Positions 16,496 through 24,419 of a stretch of DNA of 64,000 bases are shown here, in pieces; positions within the stretch are counted from its first letter, which is position 1, and each line of letters begins with the position of its first letter. The DNA is from Cohnella nanjingensis (GTDB lineage Bacteria > Bacillota > Bacilli > Paenibacillales > Paenibacillaceae), in NCBI RefSeq assembly GCF_014212125.1, contig NZ_JACJVP010000024.1, positions 293,957 to 357,956 on the forward strand, given 5' to 3'. Under the pieces are notes generated by a model. The model was not told the DNA's origin, did no database searches, and saw only the letters and a program-made list of their open reading frames with translations. Position numbers and translations under genes: made by a program.

Positions 16496-17502
16496 GTGAA
16501 GGCTTTGCCCCCTTTATGCACGATGAACAGGAAGAAGGGCAAGCCCACCAGCGCGACGATCGCCGCCACCGGCGTCTCGTAAGGCGAATTGATCGTACGG
16601 CCTAGCGTATCTGCGAGCAGCATGAACGAACCGCCTGTGACGGCCGACATCGGCACGACGTAGCGGTAGTCCGTCCCGACGATCGCGCGCACGATGTGCG
16701 GAATCATGAGCCCGATGAAAGTCATGTTCCCGACCAGCGCGACGGAAGCTCCGGCGAGCAGGATCATGACGATGAACAGGACGGCCTTGACGCGCGCCGT
16801 ATTCTGGCCCAGGCCGACGGCGACCTCTTCGCTCATGCTGAGGATGGTGAGCTGTCTGGACAGCGCGACAGAGACGATCAGCCCGACCGTGATGAACGGG
16901 ACGATGACCTGCAGCTGCCCCCACGACGTGCCGATGATGCCGCCGGCCGTCCACATGGAGACGTCCTTGGAGATCTTGAACGCGAGGCCGACGCCTTCGG
17001 CGATCGCGTACAGGAAGGCGGAGACCGCCGCGCCGGCCAAGACGAGGCGCAGCGGAGAGAAGCCGCCCTTCTTCATCGCGACGATGCCGAAGACCAGACC
17101 CGTGCCGACCGCCGCCCCGATGAAGCAGGCGATCATGATGCCGAAGTAGCCCGCCGACGGCACGAACGCCATCGTGACGGCGAGCGCCGCGTTGGCGCCC
17201 GCCGTCAAGCCGAGCAGGCCCGGATCGGCCAGCGGATTGCGCGTCATGCCTTGCATGATGGCGCCGGAGACGGCGAGCGCCGCGCCCACGAAGATGGCCG
17301 CGATCTCCCGCGGCAACCGGATCTCCCGGATGAGGGAGATCTTTTCGCCGACGGCGTCTGTGGCGAGCGCCTGCCATACGTCCTTCAGGCTCGTATTCGC
17401 CGCTCCGAGCGCCATGGCGACGGCGAACATTGCCACGAAGAAGACGAGGCCGCCTATGAACTTGTACCCGAAAGGAATGGAACGTCTTTGATCGCTATTC
17501 AT
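16492..17502 (-). CDS. Siderophore ABC transporter permease, FecCD family (first)
   Basis: 336 residues, homologous to the next gene in the operon (AVSGAIMQGMTRNPLADPG; VGNMTFIGLMIPHIVR). The two form the heterodimeric membrane channel of a FecCD/FhuBG-type importer. It starts 7 bp after the binding-protein stop. Confidence 0.95.
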   Translation of the reverse strand: MNSDQRRSIPFGYKFIGGLVFFVAMFAVAMALGAANTSLKDVWQALATDAVGEKISLIREIRLPREIAAIFVGAALAVSGAIMQGMTRNPLADPGLLGLTAGANAALAVTMAFVPSAGYFGIMIACFIGAAVGTGLVFGIVAMKKGGFSPLRLVLAGAAVSAFLYAIAEGVGLAFKISKDVSMWTAGGIIGTSWGQLQVIVPFITVGLIVSVALSRQLTILSMSEEVAVGLGQNTARVKAVLFIVMILLAGASVALVGNMTFIGLMIPHIVRAIVGTDYRYVVPMSAVTGGSFMLLADTLGRTINSPYETPVAAIVALVGLPFFLFIVHKGGKAFT

Positions 17503-17509
17503 CGGTCGC

Positions 17510-18478
17510 CTATCCTAAAAAGTGTTTTTTGAAAAATGCCAGCTGATACTCGAGCGTCAACGGGTCGTTGAAGTAGAACGCTTTGGCGTCGGCTTCATAG
17601 ACATGGTTGTTCTTGACGGCCGGAATGTTCTTGTACGTGTCGGTTTTTTGGAACGAGTTGTCGGCATCTCCGTTTTTGCTGAAGATCAGATAGTCGCCGG
17701 CATATTCGGGCAGGACTTCGAGCGAGAGGGCGTAGTAGCCGTCCTTCAGCGCCATATCCTTCACTTTTTGCGGCATTTTCAGCTTCATTTCCCGGTACAG
17801 AATCTCAGTGCCGCGGCCCCAGTTGTCGCCGAAGACGTAGAGCTGCTTGTCGAAGTTCTCGATGACCGAGACCGTGGCGTTCTCGCCGATCTTGGCTTTG
17901 ATTTCTTCGCCGGCTTGCTGGGCGCGCTGCTTGAAGTCGTCGACCCAAGCTTGCGCTTCTTTTTCCTTGTTCAGCAGCTTGCCGATCTCCAGATGCTGGG
18001 TTAAGTAATCGACCTTGCCGTATGTGTAGGTAACCGTAGGCGCGATCTCCTTGAGCTTGTCGATGTTCTTGATATTCGACAGGCCGATGATCAGATCCGG
18101 ATCGAGCTCGATGATCTTCTCGAGGTTCTCGTCGGACACTTCTTGCGCGTCCTTGAGCTTATCCTGGAACTCCGGGTTCATCTTCGACCAGGAGTCGACG
18201 CCGACCAACGGAACGCCGAGCGACATGACATTGCCTGTGTAGGAGGAGAGAACGACGACCCGCTTCGGGTCGGCCGGCACTTCGACCGGACCGCTCTCGG
18301 ATTGATAAGTGATCGTTCCGGACTTCTGGGAAGCCTCGGGCGATGCGGGGGAGGATGCGGATGCGGAAGGCGAAGACGGAGCTCCGCCGGAAGACTTAGC
18401 CGGCTGATTGCTGCTGTTGCTGCTGCATGCGCTCAGTACGAGTAGCACCAAGATCAGCAGCGGAATGACCTTTTTCAT
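17510..18478 (-). CDS. Iron-siderophore ABC transporter substrate-binding lipoprotein
   Basis: 322 residues from the ATG at 18478 (MKKVIPLLILVLLVLSAC): signal peptide with lipobox LSAC, a Ser/Pro/Ala-rich linker, then a class III periplasmic-binding-protein (TroA/FepB-like) fold (PKRVVVLSSYTGNVMSLG; PDLIIGLSNIKNID). It captures ferric siderophore on the outer face of the membrane. AAGGGAG lies upstream, inside the 3' part of the ATPase gene; the first 83 bp overlap that gene in another frame. Confidence 0.92.
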   Translation of the reverse strand: MKKVIPLLILVLLVLSACSSNSSNQPAKSSGGAPSSPSASASSPASPEASQKSGTITYQSESGPVEVPADPKRVVVLSSYTGNVMSLGVPLVGVDSWSKMNPEFQDKLKDAQEVSDENLEKIIELDPDLIIGLSNIKNIDKLKEIAPTVTYTYGKVDYLTQHLEIGKLLNKEKEAQAWVDDFKQRAQQAGEEIKAKIGENATVSVIENFDKQLYVFGDNWGRGTEILYREMKLKMPQKVKDMALKDGYYALSLEVLPEYAGDYLIFSKNGDADNSFQKTDTYKNIPAVKNNHVYEADAKAFYFNDPLTLEYQLAFFKKHFLG

Positions 18479-19277
18479 GTTCGACGGATTCTCCCTTAAT
18501 GAGGTTGTATGTGATGCACATCGGTTTGTCGGTGCGCGGGTCGCGGCCGATCTCCGCGTCGATGTTGAATACTTGCTTGAGCACGTCGCGGCGGATGACT
18601 TCTTCATTGGTGCCGGCTTTGACGATCTCGCCGTCTTTGAGCGCAATGATATAGTCCGCGAACCGGGCGGCTTGGTTCAGGTCGTGAAGCACCATGACGA
18701 TCGTGCGGCCTTGTTCGGTATTCAGCTTCTTCAGCAGCTCCAAGACCTCGAGCTGATGCGCCATATCCAGGTACGTCGTCGGCTCGTCGAGGAAGATGAT
18801 CTCGGTCTCCTGGGCGAGCGCCATCGCGATCCAGACCCGTTGGCGTTGACCGCCCGACAGCGCGTCGACGGACCGATGCTTGAACGCGATCGTACCGGTC
18901 GCCTCGAGCGCCCAGTCGATGACCTCGATATCTTTGGGGGTGAGGCGCCCCATGCCTTTCTGATACGGATAGCGGCCATACGAGACCAGTTCGCCGACCG
19001 TCAATCCGCTGGCGCTCTCCGGCGTCTGCGGCAGGATCGCCATCTTCTTGGCGAGCAGCTTGGTGTTCTCCTTCGCGATGCTCATGCCGTCTAGCATGAT
19101 CGCCCCCGACTGGTGCGGGATGATGCGGGTGACCGCCTTGAGCAGCGTGGATTTGCCGCAGCCGTTCGAGCCGATGATGGCCGTGACTTGCCGGTCCGGG
19201 ATGACGACGCTCAGATCCTTAACGATCGAACGATCTCCGTAGCCGATGTTCAAGTCTTCCGTATAGAGACGAACCAC
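18396..19277 (-). CDS. Siderophore ABC transporter ATP-binding protein (FepC-like)
   Basis: 293 residues from the GTG at 19277, which has AGGAGG 7 bp upstream; a further upstream ATG has no such site. Walker A GSNGCGKST, Q loop LPQTPE, signature LSGGQRQR and Walker B EIIFLDEPT are intact. It energises uptake of the ferric siderophore. After the usual family end (ITYNLIKGESV) it runs on for about 25 extra residues ending in a polyglutamine stretch, overlapping the start of the binding-protein gene by 83 bp. The extension looks like a lost stop codon. Confidence 0.92.
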   Translation of the reverse strand: MVRLYTEDLNIGYGDRSIVKDLSVVIPDRQVTAIIGSNGCGKSTLLKAVTRIIPHQSGAIMLDGMSIAKENTKLLAKKMAILPQTPESASGLTVGELVSYGRYPYQKGMGRLTPKDIEVIDWALEATGTIAFKHRSVDALSGGQRQRVWIAMALAQETEIIFLDEPTTYLDMAHQLEVLELLKKLNTEQGRTIVMVLHDLNQAARFADYIIALKDGEIVKAGTNEEVIRRDVLKQVFNIDAEIGRDPRTDKPMCITYNLIKGESVEHEKGHSAADLGATRTERMQQQQQQSAG

Positions 19278-19327
19278 GATAGAACCTCCTTCTGGGAATA
19301 AGTATGCATGCAATGGCGGATTTTAAA

Positions 19328-19342
19328 TGATAATGATTATCA
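19328..19342 (-). promoter_or_regulatory. Fur box of the siderophore operon
   Basis: TGATAATGATTATCA is an exact match to the Bacillus 7-1-7 Fur consensus (TGATAATNATTATCA), 50 bp upstream of the ATPase start. It predicts iron repression. Confidence 0.9.
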
Positions 19343-19359
19343 ATGTCGGTCACCCTCTA

Positions 19360-19388
19360 AAGATAAAGAGAATTTCATTCGCTGTCAA
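19360..19388 (-). promoter_or_regulatory. Promoter of the siderophore operon
   Basis: On the minus strand TTGACA (19388-19383) and TATCTT (19365-19360) are separated by 17 bp. The Fur box lies just downstream of the predicted start site, as expected for repression. Confidence 0.65.
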
Positions 19389-19449
19389 TCGGTTTTTTCT
19401 TGATCCACGGAAAGGACCATCGGCCGTACAAGCGTTAGGAAAGCAATAA

Positions 19450-19690
19450 CTTGTAAAAGTACAACTTATTTTGCCCATTATGGCGATTTGAAGGAAAGAA
19501 CTTGTAATCGTACAACTTATTTGAACCAATATCACCGAATGAGCGAAAAGGGACCGAATAAGTGGTACTATTGCAACTTATCATGGTTTGAACGACGTTA
19601 GCGGCGAAAAAAATGGTACGTTTACAACTTATTGTGGTTTGGAGGACGTTAGCGGTTGAAAAAGGAGTACATCTTCTATAAAACATATCG
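19450..19690. repeat. Degenerate 51-bp tandem repeats, about five units
   Basis: The ACAACTTATT box recurs at 19461 and 19512 (51 bp apart). TGGTAC boxes recur at 19563 and 19614, with a diverged copy at 19665 (again 51 bp apart). A 10-bp shift separates the two halves. The units share ACAACTTAT...GGTTTGAA...GTTAGCGG. The array fills most of the gap between the divergent Fur-controlled genes. The sequence is unrelated to the arrays at 11.5 and 42.8 kb although the period is the same. Confidence 0.7.
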
Positions 19691-19723
19691 CCGCTCCTTG
19701 TAAGACGGCGAAGCCGTTTTTAC

Positions 19724-19776
19724 TTGAAAAGCGGAACGGAAAGGTGTATATTCAAGTCAATTGAGAATGATAATCA
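19724..19776 (+). promoter_or_regulatory. Promoter and Fur-like box of the ferredoxin reductase gene
   Basis: TTGAAA (19724-19729) and TATATT (19747-19752) with a 17-bp spacer. TGAGAATGATAATCA (19762-19776) matches 13 of 15 positions of the Fur 7-1-7 consensus and sits at the predicted start site. Iron-repressed expression is inferred. Confidence 0.65.
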
Positions 19777-19805
19777 ATGTTAATATGAGCATAGGGAGAG
19801 ACGAC

Positions 19806-20852
19806 ATGGATCGGGAGCTGTTCGACGTGACGATAATCGGGGGAGGCCCTGCGGGGCTGTACTCGGCATTCTATAGCGGACTTCGCGAGATGAAGACGAA
19901 GCTGATCGAATATCAGCCGCAGTTGGGCGGGAAGGTCCATGTCTATCCGGAGAAAATGATCTGGGACATCGGAGGCGTCACGCCGATCCCCGGCGCCAAG
20001 CTAATCGAGCAGCTTGTCCAGCAGGGTCTCACGTTCAGCCCCGAGGTCGTGTTGAACGAGAAAGTCGAATCGATCACCCGCGATGCCGACGGGATCTTCG
20101 AGCTCCATGCGTCATCCGGCCGTACGCACTATTCGAAGACGGTCATCGTCGCGGTGGGCAGCGGCATCCTGAAGCCGCAGAAGCTGAAGATCGAAGGCGC
20201 GGAGCGTTACGAAGTGACGAATCTTCATTATACGGTGAAGTCGCTCAAGCAATTCAAGGACAAGACGGTCATCATCTCGGGCGGCGGCAACGCGGCCATC
20301 GATTGGGCGAACGAGCTCGAGCCCGTGGCGCGCCGGGTGTTCCTCGCCTGCCGCAGAGACGCACTGACCGGCCATGAAGCGCAAGTCTCCCAGCTGATGA
20401 ACAGCTCGGCGGTCTGCCTCTTCCAGACCCAGATCACGAAGCTGCTGGCCAGCGCGGATCACACGGTCATCGAGCGCGTGGAGCTGACGGATCAGGGGAG
20501 CGACGAAGTCACGCACCTGCCTATAGATGAAGTGATCATCAACCATGGCTACGAGCAGGATACGAGCCTGCTCAACAACAGCGACCTGAAGATGGCGATG
20601 GCGGAGTACGGCCTCATCGCGGGCAATCCGAACAGCGAGTCTTCGGTGCCGGGACTGTACGCGGCTGGAGATATTCTCACGCACGAAGGCAAGCTGCACC
20701 TCATCGCAGGCGCCTTCCAGGACGCGGCCAACGCGGTGAACATGGCGAAGCGGTACATCCAGCCGGACGCCGACAAGGTCGCGATGGTCTCCTCGCACAA
20801 CGAAGCGTTCAAGGCGCGCAACAAGGAGCTCCTGAAGCAAATGCTGGGCTAG
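19806..20852 (+). CDS. Ferredoxin/flavodoxin-NADP+ reductase (YumC type)
   Basis: 348 residues, the usual size of the thioredoxin-reductase-like FNRs of Bacillus. FAD motif GGGPAGLYSAFYSG, NADPH motif ISGGGNAAIDWANEL, and a C-terminal FAD site (LYAAGDILTHEGKLHLIAGAF). There is no redox CxxC pair between the two dinucleotide domains, which separates it from thioredoxin reductase. The start at 19806 follows AGGGAGAG. With the Fur-like box, it may supply electrons for reductive release of siderophore iron; that role is inferred from context. Confidence 0.88.
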   Translation: MDRELFDVTIIGGGPAGLYSAFYSGLREMKTKLIEYQPQLGGKVHVYPEKMIWDIGGVTPIPGAKLIEQLVQQGLTFSPEVVLNEKVESITRDADGIFELHASSGRTHYSKTVIVAVGSGILKPQKLKIEGAERYEVTNLHYTVKSLKQFKDKTVIISGGGNAAIDWANELEPVARRVFLACRRDALTGHEAQVSQLMNSSAVCLFQTQITKLLASADHTVIERVELTDQGSDEVTHLPIDEVIINHGYEQDTSLLNNSDLKMAMAEYGLIAGNPNSESSVPGLYAAGDILTHEGKLHLIAGAFQDAANAVNMAKRYIQPDADKVAMVSSHNEAFKARNKELLKQMLG

Positions 20853-20869
20853 CGGCCAGTCCTTGTTAT

Positions 20870-20893
20870 AGCGGCCCGCCTGGGCCGCTTTAT
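20870..20893 (+). terminator. Terminator after the ferredoxin reductase gene
   Basis: AGCGGCCC / GGGCCGCT stem with a GCCT loop, followed by TT-A-TTT. Confidence 0.7.
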
Positions 20894-20982
20894 TTATAGC
20901 CATCCTTTCCATGGCCGCGACCTGCGCACTATGACACAATAGGGGAAAAGACAGTCGGCGACGATGGGAAGGGGATGCCGGA

Positions 20983-22002
20983 ATGCGCATTCGATTGCGG
21001 CCTTTGCGGCTGCCGGACGACTATGCAGGAATGGCCGCGCTGCTGAACACGTACTGGTCCGAGCCAACGACGGCTCGACGGCTGGAAGAGGACGATGCCA
21101 AGCTGTATGAAGTCGGTCATACCTATCTGGACGAGAACGGACTGCTGGGCGGCTATGACCGGACGCGGCAGGTGGCGGTGACCGAAGCGGACGAGATCGT
21201 GGGATACGTCTGGTCGTGGCGGGCGCCGTGGACGGAACCGGGCTATCTGAACAATACGCTGGTCGTGGCGGAGGCGTACCGCGGCCAAGGCGTTGGGAGC
21301 GAGCTACTGCGCCATGTCTTGGGGTGGGGCGGCGGACTCGGAGCGACGACGCTGATCACGGAAGTATGGGACGATCAGCCGGCTTCGCTCCGATTCGCGC
21401 AGCGCAGAGGATTCGTCATCGAGCGGCACGGCTACCAATCGGTTCTGCAGATGGATCGAACCGATCTGAAGGCGCTGAACGCGGACGAGACGCTGCGGAG
21501 GCTGGAGCGCGAAGGATTGCGATTCACGACGCTCGCGGAGGAGCCGGGCGAGGAGAGCGAGCGGAAGCTCTACGCGCTGTACAAGGAGACGTTGGTGGAT
21601 ATTCCCGGCTATATCGGGGAGGTTCCCGAGATCGGCGAGTGGCGGAAATGGTACTTGCAGGCGGATGGATACGCGCCGGATCAAGTCCTCATCGCCGCGG
21701 ACGGCGACCGGTATGCGGGCGTCACCAACGTGCTCCATCATGCCGCGACGAACGGGATGTACCACGAATACACGGGTGTGGGCAGAGCCTATCGCGGACG
21801 CGGCGTCGCCTTGGGATTGAAGCTCCTGGCCGTGCGGCTAGCCGCGCGGCGCGGGGCCGCCTATATCCGGACGGACAACGATTCGACGAACGAGCCGATC
21901 CTGAAGATCAACCGGCGGTTGGGCTACGAGCCTCTGCGAGGGTCGTACCGTATCGTCGCCAAGCTGAAGGAGGTCGCGCCTTCACCGTCGGGTACGCCAT
22001 AA
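20983..22002 (+). CDS. Tandem GNAT N-acetyltransferase
   Basis: 339 residues containing two GNAT folds. The first (about 1-160) has the acetyl-CoA loop VAEAYRGQGVGSELL; the second (about 180-330) has VGRAYRGRGVALGLKLL and the terminal TDNDSTNEPILKINRRLGY typical of this two-domain group. The substrate cannot be inferred. It is convergent with the MarR gene across a shared bidirectional terminator. Confidence 0.88.
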   Translation: MRIRLRPLRLPDDYAGMAALLNTYWSEPTTARRLEEDDAKLYEVGHTYLDENGLLGGYDRTRQVAVTEADEIVGYVWSWRAPWTEPGYLNNTLVVAEAYRGQGVGSELLRHVLGWGGGLGATTLITEVWDDQPASLRFAQRRGFVIERHGYQSVLQMDRTDLKALNADETLRRLEREGLRFTTLAEEPGEESERKLYALYKETLVDIPGYIGEVPEIGEWRKWYLQADGYAPDQVLIAADGDRYAGVTNVLHHAATNGMYHEYTGVGRAYRGRGVALGLKLLAVRLAARRGAAYIRTDNDSTNEPILKINRRLGYEPLRGSYRIVAKLKEVAPSPSGTP

Positions 22003-22003
22003 C

Positions 22004-22038
22004 AAAAAGCTAGCGGGATCGCTTCCCGCTAGCTTTTT
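22004..22038. terminator. Bidirectional terminator between GNAT and MarR genes
   Basis: AAAAAGCTAGCGGGA / TCCCGCTAGCTTTTT around a short loop. A and T tracts flank it on both sides. It overlaps the last codons of the MarR gene. Confidence 0.9.
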
Positions 22039-22484
22039 CCCATCTTAGGACGTTCCGTGTAGAAGACGCTGGCCTGCAGCACGTCCAGCGCATGTTCGAT
22101 CTCCGCCAGCAATTCAGGGGTTGCGTCTTGGGTCCGTGCCATGAAGCGAGCCTCCATCTGCCCGAACACGCCATCCATCATGGCCTGCCCCTGCGGGGAG
22201 AGCCGGATCGCATGCTTACGCCGATCGCCCGCGACGGCGAGCTTCTCGCACAGCCGCTTGTCGCTGAGCTTCTTCAGCTCGCGGCTCGTGTTCGGCATGG
22301 ACATAAACAGGCAGTCGCTGATGTCGCTCAACGTGACGGGCTGGCTGACCGCGATATACTCCAGCATGCTGTATTGCAGGGGCGTAATCTCGTCCAATCG
22401 GATATCCTTCGTGAACTCGTGCTTCACTTGATGCACGGAAGCCGTGAAGGCCACGAACTTCCGGAACAGACCATTCGTATCCAC
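22029..22484 (-). CDS. MarR family transcriptional regulator
   Basis: About 151 residues from the GTG at 22484, behind an AGAGGTGAT ribosome binding site; an upstream ATG at 22532 would start inside the operator region. The winged helix is typical (TPLQYSMLEYIAVSQPVTLSDISDCL; the wing contains AGDRRKHAIRLSPQG). It is divergent from a flavodoxin-fold oxidoreductase, and the shared intergenic region is full of GTTATC/GATAAC repeats. It most likely represses both genes and senses quinones or electrophiles; the signal is inference. Confidence 0.88.
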   Translation of the reverse strand: MDTNGLFRKFVAFTASVHQVKHEFTKDIRLDEITPLQYSMLEYIAVSQPVTLSDISDCLFMSMPNTSRELKKLSDKRLCEKLAVAGDRRKHAIRLSPQGQAMMDGVFGQMEARFMARTQDATPELLAEIEHALDVLQASVFYTERPKMGKS

Positions 22485-22505
22485 AAGATCACCTCTAACC
22501 TCCAC

Positions 22506-22587
22506 GATAACAATTTCGTTATCATAATACAATTATCATTTGACAACAAAATTGATGACGTGCTATTATTTTGTTATCAAATGATAA
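22506..22587. promoter_or_regulatory. MarR operator region and promoter of the oxidoreductase gene
   Basis: Plus-strand promoter TTGACA (22540-22545), 18 bp, TATTAT (22564-22569). Three operator-like inverted repeats share the TTATC core: GATAAC-N6-GTTATC (22506-22523), TTATCA-TT-TGACAA overlapping the -35 box (22533-22546), and TTATCA-AA-TGATAA over the transcription start (22574-22587). Confidence 0.7.
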
Positions 22588-22603
22588 GTAACGAGGTGGC
22601 GCC

Positions 22604-23191
22604 ATGAACGTACTGGTCATTTTTACGCATCCGAATCATCACAGCCTAAGCTACGCTTTCCTTCAGCAGGTAGTAGAAGGAAGCAGCGAAAATCCCCGTA
22701 TCTCGGAGATTCAGGTGCTGGATCTGTATGCGGAAGGGTTCAATCCGGTCTTGGTGTTCGACAAGCAGAAGCGCAGAAGGGATATGCACGCGGATCCGGC
22801 CCTCGCGAAGTATCGGGAGCAGATCCGTTGGGCCGACAAGATCGTCCTCGTGTATCCGATCTGGTGGGGCCGCCCGCCCGCCATGCTGCTGGGATACATC
22901 GACCAGATGTTCGCTTCGGGCTTCGCCTATCGGGACAAGGGCGGACTGCTGCCGGAGGGGCTGCTCAAGGGGAAGTCGGCGGTATGCGTATCGACGATGA
23001 AGGGGCCAGCGGGTTATCCGCTGCTCTGGCTGCACAATGCGCACAAAGTGCTGATGAAGCGGGCGCTCTTCGGCTTCGTGGGCATCCGGAAGGTGAAGTT
23101 CTTCGAATTCGGGAACATGGAGAGCCCGAAGGGCAACCAGGAAGCCAAGCTGGCGAAGATCCGCCGGTACTTCAGCGCCGTGGCCGGGTAA
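22604..23191 (+). CDS. NAD(P)H oxidoreductase, flavodoxin-fold (quinone reductase type)
   Basis: 195 residues of the Flavodoxin_2/NQO1 family: N-terminal FMN/FAD phosphate loop THPNHHSLSYAF, the WADKIVLVYPIWWGRPPAML motif and GYIDQMFASGFAY. The family carries out two-electron reduction of quinones or related electrophiles with NAD(P)H. It sits opposite the MarR gene with operators across its promoter, a common detoxification arrangement. Confidence 0.88.
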   Translation: MNVLVIFTHPNHHSLSYAFLQQVVEGSSENPRISEIQVLDLYAEGFNPVLVFDKQKRRRDMHADPALAKYREQIRWADKIVLVYPIWWGRPPAMLLGYIDQMFASGFAYRDKGGLLPEGLLKGKSAVCVSTMKGPAGYPLLWLHNAHKVLMKRALFGFVGIRKVKFFEFGNMESPKGNQEAKLAKIRRYFSAVAG

Positions 23192-23247
23192 CGCGCCCGT
23201 TCGGCCGGCAGGCGAGGCTCATCGAAGAGAAGGATTCGGCAGCGAAA

Positions 23248-23287
23248 AAAAGACCAACCGGCCAGTGCATGCCGGTTGGTCTTTGTC
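23248..23287 (+). terminator. Rho-independent terminator after the oxidoreductase gene
   Basis: 14-bp stem AAAGACCAACCGGC / GCCGGTTGGTCTTT with an 8-nt loop. It is A-rich upstream, so it may also serve the minus-strand WYL gene. Confidence 0.85.
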
Positions 23288-23318
23288 GTTGTCCTCCGTT
23301 GCGGGACACGGCGGACGA

Positions 23319-24242
23319 TCAAGCGATGCCGTAATGGACCGCCATCTGACGCACGTGCCGCTTCAGCTCCTCGATGAGTTCGGGCGGATCGAGCACGGTC
23401 ACCTGGCTGCCGTAGCTCAGAATCTTCTGAACCGCCCGTTCCAACGAGGAATATCCGGCGGCGACGGACAAGGTCCCGTCCGGGTGGTCCGTGATCCGGT
23501 CGAAGCCGAACTCGTCGCGGACTCTGGTCTTCGCTTCCGGGCTGAAGCACAGCTTCGCCTTCACCTTGGCGAAGTCGGCGCGGCTCATGAACTGCCGTTC
23601 GACGTCCTGAAGCGTGAAGTCGCGGCGCTCGAACGTCTCGGACAGCGTCTTCAGCCGCAGCATGCGGGTGAGTCTGAAGATGCGGATATCGGACCGGGCG
23701 AGGCAGTAGCCGTACAGATACCAGACATAGCCTTTGAGGAACAGGCCCATCGGCTCGACCGAGCGCTCCGACTCCGCTCCCTTGGTGTCCAGATATTCGA
23801 AGCGCACCAGGCGCAGCTGCTTGATCGCTTCATGCAGCGGGCCGATCTTCTCTTTGTCGTTCGGCGTCGGCTGGAAGTCCAGATCGAGGTTGGCCGCGTC
23901 CGCTACGCCTGCCTGCTGCGGCATCAGAGCGCCGATCTTCTCCAGCAGCTTGTCGATATTCAAGCTCTCGGTGGCCGATCGTGCGCCTCGCAAGGCGGAG
24001 TAGATGGCGGAGAAGTCGTCCAGCGACAGGACCTGCCTGTCGATGCGGAAGCTGGACATAATCTCGTATCCGCCGTCCGAGCCGGGGAAGGAGACGATCG
24101 GGATGCCGGCTTGGTTGATCGCATCCATATCCCGGTAGATTGTCCGCAGAGACACCTCGAAGCGTTCGGCCAGCTCGGTCGCGCTGACGCGGGGCTGATT
24201 CATGAGGGTCATCGTGATGGAGAGCAGACGATCCAGCTTCAC
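23319..24242 (-). CDS. YafY/WYL family transcriptional regulator
   Basis: 307 residues. N-terminal DeoR-like winged helix (MKLDRLLSITMTLMNQPRVS; VSLRTIYRDMDAINQAGIP), then a WYL-type sensor domain (GLFLKGYVWYLYGYCLARSD, the family's conserved G-x-WYL region) and a C-terminal extension. WYL regulators respond to small ligands or nucleic acids. No divergent target is adjacent; it stands alone between terminators. A palindrome upstream of the epoxide hydrolase 2 kb away could be a target, but this is speculative. Confidence 0.88.
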   Translation of the reverse strand: MKLDRLLSITMTLMNQPRVSATELAERFEVSLRTIYRDMDAINQAGIPIVSFPGSDGGYEIMSSFRIDRQVLSLDDFSAIYSALRGARSATESLNIDKLLEKIGALMPQQAGVADAANLDLDFQPTPNDKEKIGPLHEAIKQLRLVRFEYLDTKGAESERSVEPMGLFLKGYVWYLYGYCLARSDIRIFRLTRMLRLKTLSETFERRDFTLQDVERQFMSRADFAKVKAKLCFSPEAKTRVRDEFGFDRITDHPDGTLSVAAGYSSLERAVQKILSYGSQVTVLDPPELIEELKRHVRQMAVHYGIA

Positions 24243-24419
24243 GTTGCATCCTCCTTCGCTATCGTCGCCTTATTCGCGTGTATTCTTTTCTACATCCCTT
24301 GGCCGATGACCTTCTTTTGACCGGAGGGGATCTTGAAGAGCCTCTAGAACAAAAAGTGAATAAATTTGGTACAAACCGTGATATAATTGGAATATTATAA
24401 CGGACGAGGTGGTTCTCAG

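Noticed and set aside
19435..19686. Minus-strand 83-codon ORF across the degenerate 51-bp array
   Set aside because: A by-product of the repeat period. No ribosome binding site.
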